A stretch of DNA of 64,000 bases from Apricaphanius iberus (GCA_028564705.1 JAPXFQ010002662.1:682001-746000), one strand, 5' to 3'. Positions 33,741 through 46,502 are shown, counted from the stretch's first letter. Made by a program: numbers and translations. The notes: generated by a model not told the origin, from the letters alone.

Positions 33741-36700
33741 AATTATAACATTTATAATATTTCTTATTAATATGTCACTGCAAAATATGTGAATTTCTTC
33801 ACTAACTTCCACTTCATGTAACCAGTGTCACCAAATAAATGTGTACAACATCCAGGAAATAAGACACAACAATTTAATTGACATGGACTAAATCCTGTAC
33901 AGCGCCCTCTAGAATCGTTAAAAAGATCCTCGTCAAGCAATGCTTTTAAATATAGTTGTGAAATTCAGAATATATATAGTTTCTGATCACTCTTCAAAAG
34001 ATTGTTGAAGCCAAGGTCCATTTTCCTCATAAGGTCGGCCACTTAGGTTGAACAGTGCCATTTCAGTTGCTATCCCCAGCCTTTCAGCTACTGGTGCCGG
34101 CCAATCACTAATCAGCTAGCTCTGGAATGGATATAGCCTCCCGTGACAAGGAATTCTCCATCGCTGGGTTTGCAATAGTCTCAATTTTATGCCTGATATT
34201 GCACCATAAATCAAGAATAAGAAAATACTTCTCTACAACTCTCCACATGTGAGCTTAGAATCAACACTACAGCTCTACAGTTTTTGTAGAGCCTTCCCTG
34301 CTCCAAAATCGAGTTAACTGTGTTTTAAAGTGTTCAAATCTCATCTAAAATGCCAGTGAGCTTTTCCGTCTCTTCCTAAAGGTCTACCTGACTCGTTACA
34401 GACAGGTTTGAAACTCTCTCATTAAAACTGTATTTTTCTTTAATGATGATCTTTCGGCAGGAAGATCATTGCAGAGAGTAAAGGATAGGTGTCAATTCCT
34501 CCTCTACAGAGATGGTTCCGAGATATCTCCAGGATCAGTCCAAACAAAGGAGAAATCCATGAAAACATTGTGACTGGCCAATTAGATTTTTAACATTGTA
34601 TACAGCTAAGACAGACCTATTCAGGGTTCACCAAAGAAATATAAGTCCAAGCATAGATCCATGCATGTATAATTTGGGTGAATTTCTACGTTTAATAATT
34701 ATATTTTAGAATTTTCTCTCAACAAAAAAAAAATCTGATCTGTCAAGACATTTTTTTGCAAATTGGCCCTATATAACTCAGTTAAATTCAATTTAAACAC
34801 AGGTGTTATTAATGAATGCTGTCATGACAGCATGCAGTGCTGTGTCGAGGTCTCTGTACAGCTGATTGTGCCTTAAAACTAAGGCGTGGGTGGTAGATGA
34901 ATCCAGCTCGACAAGAAATAGATCAGAATCCAGACTTAGAGAATCGCCGATGTTGGGTATCCCTCAACTCTGTTAAATGTGAGCTATAATGTTGCGTTCA
35001 TGTTTCCAGGTTTAGTTTTACATTCTGTGTTGCAACATTTCTCACATGATATAGAAGGAAGTAGCGATGTGGGAGTAGAGGTACGGCCACACTCCCACCT
35101 AATCAACACTCGTTATTCTCACTAGCTAAACATCATGCTTTACAGGAGCAGATAACAGATACTATGGCTGTTACAAAATTCCCGATTTGTTTGAAGCCAC
35201 TGCATCATATGTTCAGGTGTGATCAAAGCAGCTTAATGATGTTCAGTAGAAGATACATGTACAAACCTTAATGAGTGTTGTGATTGAAGAATAACAACTC
35301 TCTAGTGGTCATATTCAGTTTATTCATATCCACTTCCATTGTGCATCTGTCGGCGATAAAAGAGTGTGTGTGAGTGCGTTTGAGTGTGAATGAAGGTAAT
35401 GGGCAGTGCAGCTGGCCTGTTCTCGCTATAAATGCTGCATGATTGTTTTAGCTCACCCTGAGTTTGATGATGGAGATGGAGCTGTTGTTCGAACGCAGAT
35501 ATTCCACCGCAAGTGCACATCTGTGGTTTGCTAACAGGTGTGCAAGAGACAAGAGGAGAGATGGTGTGGGAGACAGGATTCTGGAAGCCATCCCAGCATC
35601 CAGCGGAAGCCAAATTAAAAAGGAAATCAAAGCCTTGTTTTGTCTACTTGAGGATGATGGTCCTGTTTGTGTGGTGAAGGAGATGAAAAAGGCGTAGTGT
35701 GAATGTGCATTATATCTCCATTGTTGTAAATCATCTAAATACGGGCAAATTCTACTTGAAAGATCACTTTAAGTAGAGGACCAGATGGTTTGATGCTGAT
35801 GATGTTTGAAAAGGTGAGTCACACATTTTTACATAGAAGATAGCACTAAAGTCATTTCAGAGGCAAGACGACATGTATTTTTTCAATGTAGCCAACATTT
35901 TTCTTTGTGCTACAGTATGGAATGACCCTTAATGCAACACAATCTTTCCTAACCAGCAGCCTAATGTGGTTTTCAGTGCCACTTGAAAAACAAAAGAAAA
36001 CACGTTTGGCTTTTAACTGTTTTTGCTTGAATAAATATATGATGTTCAACACGTGTCAGTACACTGCAGTATCTTTTTTTATGACCTTGCCTAAACACAG
36101 TATATAGATTATCTCTATTTGATTGCAGCTTAGCATACTTAAGAATACTGAATCAAAAGATGGTTTAACTTTTGATTTTTTGCAAGTTTATGCAAGCAAG
36201 ATCTTGCATGATTGCATTGACTGCTTCACGTCTACACTTTCAGTATGCATCCTTTGCATTTTTTTAAATGAGAGTATTGAACAGGTAAATGGTGGCATAT
36301 ACAATATCTAGCCATTCAACTTTAGATCTGTAAATTTGTAAGGAAAATGAAAACATGTTAAGTAAAAACAACAGTCAGTTTGCTGCTCCATGGCAACACA
36401 GCGGCCCAACAATAACAGTAGCATTTACGTCATGCACAAGCTGCATATTTTTATTCCAATTTCTCCTACTTTCAACATTCCATCGATGCCCCAGGAGGGC
36501 AGAGAAAAGATTATGCCTGCAATCTGAGTGGCCACAACGGAGGATGGCCTAGCTTCACCCACAGCGCTTCGAAAGATAAGACGTTTTAATTTCTTCCTTT
36601 TTATCGTAGCCACACAGACCACTTAAAACTACTTCGCTTTCGGCCAGTTTCGTGTCCAAGCCTCCAAAATCTGTGTCTTAAATGCCCCAGAATCTTCACC

Positions 36701-37470
36701 GCCAAACGGTCCCAGGATGGTGCCCCTTCTCCAAAAATCTGGCCAGAATTCCAATCTTTGCTTGATGGGATGTGTGGAATTAAAAACCAAGCAATTACAG
36801 TGAAAAAAAATGAAATCTTATGTTTTGTATGGGGATGGCAAGCTGTGGTGGAGGAGAGGATTAGACTAAAGCTGGACTGGTGCTTGAATGGTGAATAAAC
36901 CGAAAGTCTCTCAAAGACGCCACTTGTTATTAGAGTGTAAACATTGCCAAGCAGCAGACAAGCTGGTAAGAACACAGTGGACATAAAGAGGCTGTCTGTG
37001 GACATGTGGTATTATCCCTCTGTACATTTACTGCCTGTTAAATACTTGGCTGAAAGATACCAACTCTTCCCTCCCTCCTGCATCTCCCACTTTGAACGTA
37101 TCCCCCCTTTGTAATCCTTTCTAGACAATGAGGAAGCGAATGAAGAGATGTAGACCAAGCAAGAGAGTGCTGCAAAAATCTGAAGTAGAAGGTCCGTTGG
37201 GAGTTTTGGTTTTATCTCTATCTAACACAGACTTATCCTAACTGGTGGTGGAGGAAGTTAATTTGTAAGATACCAAATATAATATTTACAGGAACTTACA
37301 AATACTACAAAAAAAATCATGCAGTGTTCAGTATCAGAATTATATTGTTCATAAAATCTAGCAGATTTTATTAAAATTAAAAAATTTTTTGGGGTTGTTT
37401 GAATTCTGTCCTCGGTTTTGATCCCACTGTATGCAAAATATTGGTATAAATGCTAATTACAAACACTTAC
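33741..37470. other. Single-copy DNA; candidate conserved block at 35,330-35,700
   Basis: No exon, RNA gene or transposon recognised. A perfect 18-bp palindrome, atgctgtcatgacagcat, lies at 34,816-34,833. The stretch 35,330-35,700 is complex and GC-balanced and could be regulatory, which is untested. ORFs here are short and lack domains. Confidence 0.35.
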
Positions 37471-37756
37471 AGGCCACTGAGCCTGCAGTTAGTAGCTCTG
37501 TTGTCTTGCAACAAGAAGGTTCAGGCTTTGAATTCCTGCCATGGAGTTTGCATGTTCTCCCTGTGCGTGGGTGGGTTCCCTCCAGTTACTCTGGCTTCCT
37601 CCCATAATACAAAACCATGTCTGTTAGGTTAATTAACCTCTCTAAATTTCCTTAGAAGTGTGTGCAAGGTCCTTTGTACTGTGTGTCTCCTAGCAATGGA
37701 CTGGTGATATGTCCAGGGTGAACTTTGCTTCTTGCCAGATGACCACTGGAGATAGA
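37471..37756 (+). mobile_element. tRNA-derived SINE, diverged copy
   Basis: Same family as 5451-5815 but on the plus strand. A diverged tRNA-like head with box B near 37,523-37,538 is followed by the gtttgcatgttctccctgtg word and the caatggactggtgat region. The GGAT tail is lost. It is older than the copy at 5451. Confidence 0.75.
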
Positions 37757-38275
37757 TTTTGTTGTTGTTGTTTTTTTGTTTTTGGGTGGGTTTTTGTTTC
37801 GTTTTGTGGCCACAGTGGCCTTTATTAGAAAGCGGACAGCTTAGAAATGGGGAAATAACTGCACTAATCTATATTTATTCCTAATTCTCTATGTTAGAAC
37901 AGGTTACTTTCTATATGATTATATCTTGCTCCCGCTCTAGTGAATGAAACCATAGATATAGTATGATTATGGCTCTAATTATAAAGCAAACAGACACATA
38001 CAACATCCCATTAAGCCTTGGAAACCCACACATACACAGACAGTCCATCGCTCACACACACAGCCATAGAGAGTAAATGTCTGGTCTTGCAAGGCTATTG
38101 TAATAAACCACATGAGCAGCTTCTATTCAAGGCTCACTATTGTTCACACCAAGGTAAGTAGGGGAGCCTTCAGACTGTAATCAACTGCACATAGTCGCCG
38201 TATACACAAACACAGAGACAGTCACGGATGGGGAAATGGGTAGAAAGGGAAAGACTAAATGCCAGAATGAAAAAT

Positions 38276-38280
<5 letters not shown>
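37757..38280. other. Spacer with T- and GT-rich runs
   Basis: No gene seen. Confidence 0.4.

Positions 38281-38312
<32 letters not shown>
38281..38312. repeat. (TA)n microsatellite, left flank of Tc1 MITE
   Basis: Sixteen TA units, interrupted by the transposon that follows and continuing after it. Confidence 0.9.
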
Positions 38313-38317
<5 letters not shown>

Positions 38318-38851
38318 GACCAAAAGTTTGGACACACCTCATTCAGTACATTTTCTTTATTTTCAAAAAATATTTTTTTATGACTATTTACATTGTAGAT
38401 TCTCACTGAAGGCATCAAAAATATGAATGAAAACATATGGAATTATATAGTTCTTTTACAAAAAGGTGTATAATAACCTGGCCTCCAAAGTCACTGGAAC
38501 TGAACCTATTTGAGATGATTTGGGGTGAGCTGAACCACAGAGTGAAGGCAAAAGGGCCAACAAGTACTAAGCATCTCTGGGAACTCCTTCAAGACTGTTG
38601 GAAAACCATTTCTGGTGACTAGAAGCTCAAGAGAATGCAAAGAAGTAATCAGAGCAAAGGGTGGCTACTTTGAGGAATCTAAAATATAACACATGTATTC
38701 AGTTATTTCACCCTTTTTGTTTAAGTACGTACAGTAATTCCATACATCATGTGTTCATTCATAGTTTTAATGCCCTTAATTGAGAATCTACAATGTAGTC
38801 ATGAAAATAAAGAAAAGTCATTGAATGAAAAGGTGTCCAAACTTTTGGTCT

Positions 38852-38855
<4 letters not shown>
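38313..38855. mobile_element. Internally deleted Tc1 element (MITE)
   Basis: Terminal repeats are gtactgaccaaaagtttgg on the left and, read inward, gtacagaccaaaagtttgg on the right, both flanked by TA. The inverted repeat extends about 110 bp inward (the tgtagattctca block at 38,394 pairs with the tgagaatctaca block at 38,782). The interior, 38,475-38,625, retains a remnant of the third transposase block (LASKVTGTEPI, then a stop). The first two catalytic blocks are deleted, so it is non-autonomous. Confidence 0.85.
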
Positions 38856-38908
<53 letters not shown>

Positions 38909-38924
38909 TGTATATATATATATA
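38856..38924. repeat. (TA)n microsatellite, right flank of Tc1 MITE
   Basis: About 34 TA units with one tactg interruption. Confidence 0.9.
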
Positions 38925-39719
38925 ATTTCTTTAAACCATAATGCAGTTCTGTTGGCTCACCGCAAATTCCAGAAGCAGTTAACATTTAAGGAAGTGTTTT
39001 TCTAACCTAAATAGTTGTCTTAGAGGTTTAGCTCCATCCAAACATCCACAATTCCCTACTTATTGTAGCCCTTTAGTTCTTTCTCCCTTAATAGTTTTAG
39101 GTTGTTTACAAAACCTACAAGGGAAGGTATAGAAACAGATTACCTTAAAGTAAATGAGTAAAAATGTAAAGGTTTCAGTATTTTAAAGTAGTTTTTCCCA
39201 ATGAAATAAAAGACTGGAATAGATTTTACTAACCCAAATATTTAAGTCTATTAACAACTAGTCAATATTATTTATCTTCTGTAAAAAAAAAAAATCCATC
39301 TTCTCCTTTCTATACATCTAATTATGTATGTATATATGTAGCCTACATGATTTTGAGTTCCAGCTAAGCCACGCTGGCTCTTTTGAACATATCCAATAAT
39401 ACTGTGGCCTCGGAGATGCCATGTACTGAACATGAATGCCACTACTAAAAAGTAGTACAAAAAGAATCCCAAATGTTATACCAGTTTCCAAGTGATGTTA
39501 CTTTTTCTCACGTTATGTCATGCAGAAACTCTGTCTGCACGAAATGAATATTCACTCAACTCTCTATGCAACATAGTTGCACTGGTTGACAAAGGAGTGG
39601 AGCAAAAGTTATTTTCAGACTTTAATCTTTAACTACATATGGAGCACTGAGCTATCAGTCCAAGGTGGTCAGGTTATAAAGTGTGGAACAATTTTATCCC
39701 AGTACACACAATATAGTGG
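38925..39719. other. AT-rich DNA upstream of the L2 element
   Basis: No gene seen. The L2 5' end may reach back into this region; only the GC rise near 39,780 is clear. Confidence 0.35.
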
Positions 39720-39820
39720 GGTAATTTCTTTTGACTAGTTTTAACCGTTTTAAACTTTTAGCGACATATCTTTTATCGGACGCATTTTTAATCAGAGCAC
39801 GGATCGCTGTTACTTCCGCC

Positions 39821-41119
39821 ATGCCTCCACTCACCTGTAGCTCCGGGTGTGATGGTTGTGCCAGGCTAACCAAGAAAATCCAGGAACTGGAGCAGAGGAT
39901 CACCAATTTACACCTGATCCAGGACCATGAGCGCGACGTGGACATCATCTTTGGCCGAACTTTCGCTGCTGCCACAAGCGCCCAGCTGGCCGACACAATC
40001 CCCTGCCAGCCCGGTGAAGCTGCAGAGGGGGAATCCATCGCTGGGTCTCCAGGCGGACTCGGACAGACGAACTCCGGCGGAGGTACAACATCTACGGCAG
40101 AGGAGGAGTGCTGGATCCAGCAGGGGGCTAAGCCAAAAGCCCCCCTCAGCTCCACTCCGGTGCCCCAGGGTGCGTGGTCGACGGTTGGGCCTGGTCGCAG
40201 TGGGGGCGTCCGGAGCGGCTTTCACCGTTCTCCTCCACCCGGCCTTCCTCTGTCGAACCGCTTCGGTGCCCTGGGGGACGACTTCCCTCCTCTGACCGTC
40301 CCTCCGACCGCGCCGAAGACCAGCAGCTCCGCAGGACCGCCGCCCATCCCCTCCCAGCAGCCAGAGCAGCAGTCAGACTCCGGTATCCACCCACGTCGCG
40401 CCAGACCCAGGACTACAGCCGGGAACCGCCGAGGAGTGCTTCACTACACCCCGAATCCACGGAACGAGCCCTCGGCGCCCTCTAAACACCGCTGCAGTCC
40501 TGTGGATGCCAAGCTGCCCAACATCCAGCAGGTCCTGGATAACGAGAGGTTTCCTGCCCAGCAGCCAGCACACCATCCACCCAGCACTCTCATCATTGGA
40601 GATTCTATTATCCGGCATGTTAGGATGAGAGGAGCTGTCACCCTTTGTTTTCCTGGAGCTACAGTAAAGGATATATCTGAACAGATTCTGGACTCCATCC
40701 AACGTTTCCCTTCTGTGAGTAAAGTTATAATTCATGCTGGAACCAATGACATCCGTAAACAGCAGTCTGAGCTTTTAAAGCAGGATTTTATTCATCTTTT
40801 TAATCTTTTAAAAGACAAGCCCCTATCTGTTTTTATTTCTGGCCCCACTCCCACCATAAGCAGAGGAATAAATCGCTTCAGCAGGTTACTCTCTCTCAAC
40901 ACTTGGCTTTCCTCTGTTACCGTGATGCACAACATTGGTTTTATAGACAATTTTAACATTTTCTGGGGTAGGAGTCAATTATTGGGGGCAGATGGACTAC
41001 ATTTAAACAGACAAGCTACCCGCATGCTGGCATTAAGCCTGGCATACCCTCGCCCACCCCTGTCCCCTGCACCGGCTCCAGCTGCTCCTGTCCTCTCTGC
41101 CCCATCCACAATATCCTGA
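39821..41119 (+). CDS. L2 ORF1: coiled-coil/esterase protein
   Basis: Encodes 432 residues from an ATG in good context (ccgccATGc). A TTG-initiated extension back to 39,731 is unlikely. ORF1 proteins of this clade bind element RNA, and their esterase domain is of unclear function. Seen: an N-terminal Cys-rich motif (CSSGCDGC) followed by a heptad-like segment (residues 16-45), a long Pro/Ser/Gly-rich linker, and then an SGNH hydrolase domain from about residue 255. All signature residues are present: GDS with Ser262, GTND with Asn309, and DGLH with Asp391 and His394; the Gly block is PGAT. The frame is fully open with no lesions. It stops 222 bp before ORF2, in the same orientation. Confidence 0.85.
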   Translation: MPPLTCSSGCDGCARLTKKIQELEQRITNLHLIQDHERDVDIIFGRTFAAATSAQLADTIPCQPGEAAEGESIAGSPGGLGQTNSGGGTTSTAEEECWIQQGAKPKAPLSSTPVPQGAWSTVGPGRSGGVRSGFHRSPPPGLPLSNRFGALGDDFPPLTVPPTAPKTSSSAGPPPIPSQQPEQQSDSGIHPRRARPRTTAGNRRGVLHYTPNPRNEPSAPSKHRCSPVDAKLPNIQQVLDNERFPAQQPAHHPPSTLIIGDSIIRHVRMRGAVTLCFPGATVKDISEQILDSIQRFPSVSKVIIHAGTNDIRKQQSELLKQDFIHLFNLLKDKPLSVFISGPTPTISRGINRFSRLLSLNTWLSSVTVMHNIGFIDNFNIFWGRSQLLGADGLHLNRQATRMLALSLAYPRPPLSPAPAPAAPVLSAPSTIS

Positions 41120-41341
41120 TGTGCAGCTGGTCCTTGTTCCTATGAACTCAATCCTGATTTTAACAGTAACTCACATATCGGACTTGGACCTTACCCTACT
41201 TCATTCATACCTGTTATTGTCAGCAGAGAGCGAAGAAATAATCATAAACTAAGAAAATGCAACCCAAATAATCATAAACAGTAACTAAAAATCCCACCTA
41301 CAGTAAGTCATACAGTCACTCCATCACCAACCACTATTAAT

Positions 41342-44134
41342 ATGGCTCTTTTAAATGTTCGCTCTCTGCTGAATAAAACTTTTATAATAAATGACTTGAT
41401 TTTAGATAAGAACCTTCAGTGTTTATTTTTAACAGAGACATGGCTGAGTGCAGATGCCCCTGCTGTTCTCACAGAGGCCTCTCCACCTAATTATAACTTT
41501 TCTTATTCAACGAGGAGTAGCCAGAGGGGAGGCGGAACTGCTTTTATTAGTTCATCAACTCTTTCCGCCAAACCTGTTTTATTTAATAATTTTACCACGT
41601 TTGAAAACACTGCCTCTGTTTTTAGCACTCCTCAGATTTTATGTGTCACAGTTTATAGGCCTCCGAAAAGGAATGCACTTTTTATTACAGAATTTTCAGA
41701 GTTTTTATCAATTTTACACAACTCTTATGAGAAGATAATTTTAGCTGGTGATTTTAATCTACATATAGATAACCTTTTAGATCCTTTATCAACAGATTTT
41801 TTAAATATATTAAATTATATGGATTTTAGCCAACATGTCATGCAGCCAACTCACAACAGAGGACACAACCTGGACCTGGTCATCACGTATGGCCTGTCCA
41901 CCAGTGTGTCCTCTGTTGTTGACTTGGCTGTCTCTGACCACTACTGTGTGTTTTTTAATATCACCAGTTTTATCCAATCAGGGTCCTCTGTGAGAACTGT
42001 CAGGAAGCGTCATCTAACCCCTGAAGTGGCTGCAGGTTTTCTTGAAGTTTTTAAAATATTTCCTCCTATACCTTTACCTGCCCCCTGTGATTTTATCGTT
42101 AATGATTTTAACAGTAGGCTTAAATCTGCTCTCAACCTGCTGGCTCCAATTAAAGTTATAAACCCTCATTCAAAACGTACAGTACCGTGGAGAAATGCAG
42201 CTATTATAAAATTAAAGAGGAGCTGCAGGGTGGCAGAAAGGAAATGGAGGAAAAATAAAATCACAATAAATCATCAGATATACATAGAACATCTCAGATT
42301 ATATAATAACGCTTTAAGAAATTCCAGAAATACATACTTTTCCAGAATCATCTCAGAACATAAAAATAATCCCAAAATTCTGTTTTCCACCATTGACAAC
42401 ATTTTACATCATAATTCTAATACTTTTCAGAAAACCCCCTCAAACACTCTCTGTGAGGAGTATGCAGACCACTTCAGAGGGAAGGTAGACACCATCAGAT
42501 GTAATATTTTATCCTCTCAAACTAACATGGTTTTAGACAAATCAGAGTGTCTGCCTTCACCAGAGGAAACACTGGACAGTTTTGTCCTGGTAGAAGCTGG
42601 GACCCTTGATAAAGTTTTCTCTTCAGTGAGGCCCACCACAAGCTGTTTGGACCCGATTCCCACCAGGTTTTTTAAGCAATTTTATGGTTCTTTTAAAGAT
42701 GAGATTTTAAACTTTATGAATTGCTCTCTTCAGACTGGGTTTTTTCCTGCTGCCTTTAAAGTGGCAGTAGTGAGGCCCCTGCTGAAGAAGAGCAATTGAG
42801 ATTTTAATGATTTAAACAACTACCGACCGGTATCTAACTTACCATTTTTAAGCAAAGTTTTAGAAAAACTTGTTTTTATTCAACTTAATGATTTTATTAA
42901 CGCTCATAATGTCCTAGAGAAATTTCAGTCTGGTTTTAGGATGAACCACAGCACAGAGACGGTGCTTTTAAAGATTTCAAATGATTTTAGATTAAACTAT
43001 GATGCTAAAAAGGTGACAGTGTTGGTTCTTCTGGATCTAAGCGCTGCCTTTGATACAGTAGACCACACTATTCTTTTAACTTGTTTAAAACAGATCGGCC
43101 TCTCTGGTGCTGTTCACAACTGGTTCACATCCTACCTCACAGACAGGACTTTTACGGTAAGTTTAGATACCTGTTCCTCTAAGGTCCATAAGATCACTTG
43201 TGGTGTTCCCCAGAGTTCAGTTTTAGGCCCAGTGCTTTTTAACCTGTATATGCTCCCTCTTGGCAGTGTTATCAGGAGACATGGAGTTAACTTTCACAGT
43301 TATGCTGATGATACACAGTTGTACATCTCCATGTCTCCTGATGACATACGGCCAATGGATGCACTTTTTAACTGCATTTTAGGCATTAAATCCTGGATGG
43401 CAGAAAACTTTCTCCAGCTCAACCAGGACAAAACTGAGGTTTTAGTTATCGGTCCTGAAGCTCAGAGAGAAAAACTTTTACCAAAACTACAATCATAGTC
43501 TTTTAATTCTTCTTTACAAGTGAAGAACCTGGGTGTGATTTTTGACTCTGAGCTGACTTTTATCCCTCACATTAAAAACATCACCAAAATAGGTTTTTAT
43601 CACCTAAAGAACATCGCCAGAGTCCGCCCCATTCTCTCTCGGGCCAATACGGAGACGCTAATGCATGTTTTTATCACCAGTAGAATTGATTATTGTAATG
43701 CCCTGCTTTCTGGTCTTCCCAAAAAGACTACCTCAGGTTTACAGCTTCTACAGAATTCAGCAGCTCGTGTCCTGATGAAGACTAGGAGGCGGGAGCACAT
43801 TACACCGGTCTTAGAATCACTGCATTGGCTCCCCGTATGTTTTAGGATCGATTTTAAGGTTCTTTTAATGGTCTTTAAGTGTCTTAATGGTCTTGGGCCT
43901 TCGTATCTGTCAGAAATGCTTTTACCGTATGAACCCTCGCGGTCTCTGCGCTCCTATGGCAGCCGTCTCCTTATCATCCCCAAAGTCAGGACACAGACTC
44001 ATGGTGAGGCGTCTTTCCATTATTATGGCCCTCACCTCTGGAACAGGCTGCCAGAGGACCTCAGGGCCGCAGAGAACGTTAATGTTTTTAAGAGCAGACT
44101 CAAGACTCACCTTTTTAGCTTAGCCTTTAACTAA
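41342..44134 (+). pseudogene. L2 ORF2: endonuclease-reverse transcriptase with two stops
   Basis: One reading frame of 930 codons. It begins at ATG 41,342 and is interrupted only by TGA at 42,797-42,799 (codon 486) and TAG at 43,496-43,498 (codon 719); there is no frameshift. The N-terminal half is an APE-type endonuclease that would nick the target: Asn5, Glu32 in TETWL, Asp137/Asn139 in GDFN and Asp199-His200 in SDH. The reverse transcriptase follows: YRPVSNLPFL just after the first stop, DLSAAFDTVDH (Asp571), CGVPQSSVLGP and YADD (Asp656-657), all catalytic residues present. The C-terminus GLGPSYLSEMLL...LKTHLFSLAFN is complete. Both stops fall outside catalytic motifs. The first separates endonuclease from polymerase, so a protein ending there would contain only the nuclease. 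Confidence 0.9.
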
Positions 44135-44641
44135 TTATTATTTATTAATATATTTTTAACCGCTCAGCATGTTTTACCTGATTTAATTTTTAGTTCAGCT
44201 TTTAACTGTTTATTTATTAATCTGCTTTGCATTTTTATTATTTGTTTTACACTTATTGTTTTATACTTTATATACTTTATGTTTTGTTAACTTTATATTT
44301 TAATGTATTTTAATCTTTCCTGCCAGTGTTTCCTCTCTGGGGGCCCCCTGCATCGGGGGCGGTGGTCGGCTGTGGCTGCCTGGGTGCCCCCCAGGTAGCG
44401 CTTGGGTGGAGGTGGGGGTACCAGCCCTCCCTCCTCTGGGCGCCCTGGGTGGGAGCCTTGGCTGCTGCTGTTGATCTGCTGCTGCTGATGCAGATGGCTC
44501 CCATGATGGTATTTCCTGGCTCATCTGTACTCAGCCCGCTTTTTGTAGCTTCTAAGTGTGTATTTTAAATCTGTAAAGCACTTTGAGTAACTTTCTTTGT
44601 TTGAAAAGCGCTTTATAAATAAAGTTTGATTTGATTTGATC
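44135..44641 (+). other. L2 3' UTR and terminus
   Basis: AT-rich start, a GC-rich middle (44,330-44,480), then the cagtgtgtattttaaa-like and aaagcactttgagtaac words and the terminal TTTGAT repeats at 44,625-44,640. The end is the presumed recognition site for the element's own reverse transcriptase. Small ORFs here are not genes. Confidence 0.75.
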
Positions 44642-46502
44642 AGAACGGATGTAAAAATGTATGTATGACAACAAAAACAAACCCCCACCAAAAAAAAAAC
44701 CAACAACCAAACAACCAAACCACAAACAAAAAAACCAAAAAACACAACAAAATGTATTGACATACAAGCAATTCAATAAAAACTATTTTATTTGTTTTTG
44801 ATACAAACATACTTGGTAGGAACAGGGTAACAGCATCTTCAGTAAAACATGAGGATCAGAGAGAAGCTCTATGCTTTATACACTTAAACCAATGGGGTGA
44901 GTTTACTAACTCATTTAAGGCTCTGTGGGCATAAATTGTAGTAAAACAGGTTACAAATCTTGGAAATATTTTGAGAATGTGATAAATAGTTACCACACAC
45001 TTAGCACATAACTAGTGAATGGATACTTTTTCAAAACTTAAAGATGCAAATCTATTGCCAATACGGGTACCTTGCCTTCTGGGTTTTATTGTACAATATG
45101 AATGCTACATCATATCCAGATTAGATGAAAACTAGGGCATGAAACATAAATGGCTGCACAAAAGGGAACGTAAGTGATAAGGTAACTTATGTGGAAAAAG
45201 TACAGTAAAAATCATTTTAACAGGGATAATAAATTAGGTTTAACTATCCTTCTTTCCATGATCTGATGCCAAAAGCTGGAAATATTTTTACTCGTATTTA
45301 ACTAGTTGTCACCTGTGTGTGGAACAGGTCTTTGCAATTATTTCAAATTTTCCGTCCACCCCTTTACTTCAAACATCTCCGCCGAGTCTGACATGTTTTT
45401 ATTAGCTCAGTTTGGTGTTTATTAGAACAACATACAGGTACCTCAGCCTCCCCGCCCTTTCTTCTTTCTTTAGACGTGAAAGGCAGCAGAGCGAGGTGGG
45501 CAGCTCTGTCTTCCTTCTAATTTTCTTTTTTACAAGTAGGAAATTGTTTTGTAGTGTTCATGGCTGACAGGTTATAGTAAACCAAGAGGAAAGTTTAGAA
45601 AAAAAGGAAGACAGATCAGCAGGCTATGTGGGAAAGCTTTATTTTGTATTATTGGGAATTTGTTGTTGTCATTCTCACTAATGCATTATTAAAAGGCCTT
45701 CGTCTCTTGGATAACATGTTTAAAGTTGATGTAAGAATTTATTAAAGGCTGGCTGGAAATATGTATAAAGGTAATCTCAAAATTATTCATATCCCTCTCG
45801 GATTTCTGTTAAAAAAATTGTTTTTATTTTTTTACCTGAGGTTTTCTCCTGGCTGAAAGTAATACCTGTGCGGAGTCATAGGGAAAGAATTAATTAGGGT
45901 GGTCACAATAGAGAATGGCCTGGGGGATAGGCGCCAAAAAATCTGTCTCATCATAGGACAGGATTGAAAGCATCTATGATTGCTTTCTCTGAATCAGCAT
46001 GGCCCTCTGCTCATAGTTGGTTGATAAATCTACCCAACTGAATTATAAACAAGCCAATCCAGACTTTGCTAGTCCAACTAGCCACAACATCTCATTTTGG
46101 GATGTGCTTAGTTGGTACTCATCATCTCTCTCCATGCGATTTCTTCACCACTGACCATTCTTTTCTTCTTCGCACAGGACACACTCTGTTTCTGCCACTT
46201 CTACATAGTACAAACAACTATTCCATCTTTTTTTATCACTACATTGTGCTTACTATTCCAGAGGACAGAAAATTCCTAACATGCTTGATAGGAAAGTCCA
46301 TGTTGTCTTCCTTCAGAATCTGACAACTGAACTGAGAAATTCTTAGCAGAGCTGAAGAAAATTGAACAACTGAAAAAAGGAGAAATGTGATTTTTAATTT
46401 TACAATAATTCTTTAAACGTTGTAGCCGTTTCATATTCAGACTGTGGAGTTAAACAATATTTTAGTTTAGGTTAAAGTCATCTAAAGAAAATTTTAATAT
46501 GC
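44642..46502. other. Single-copy AT-rich DNA, nothing recognised
   Basis: An A/C-rich run (aaaccaac repeats) lies at 44,668-44,750. No exon or RNA gene is supported. Confidence 0.4.

Larger units (their letters stand above)
39720..44641 (+). mobile_element. Near-complete L2-clade LINE
   Basis: A non-LTR retrotransposon of about 4.9 kb: a short 5' UTR, ORF1 with an SGNH esterase (39,821-41,119), a 222-bp spacer, and ORF2 with endonuclease and reverse transcriptase (41,342-44,134, two nonsense codons). The 3' UTR ends in the L2-type terminus, aagcgctttataaataaag followed by TTTGAT repeats. The 5' boundary is not sharp and is placed by composition; no target duplication was recognised, as is usual for this clade. 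The fragment at 1911-2331 belongs to the same family. A copy this complete with so few lesions suggests recent activity. Confidence 0.9.
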
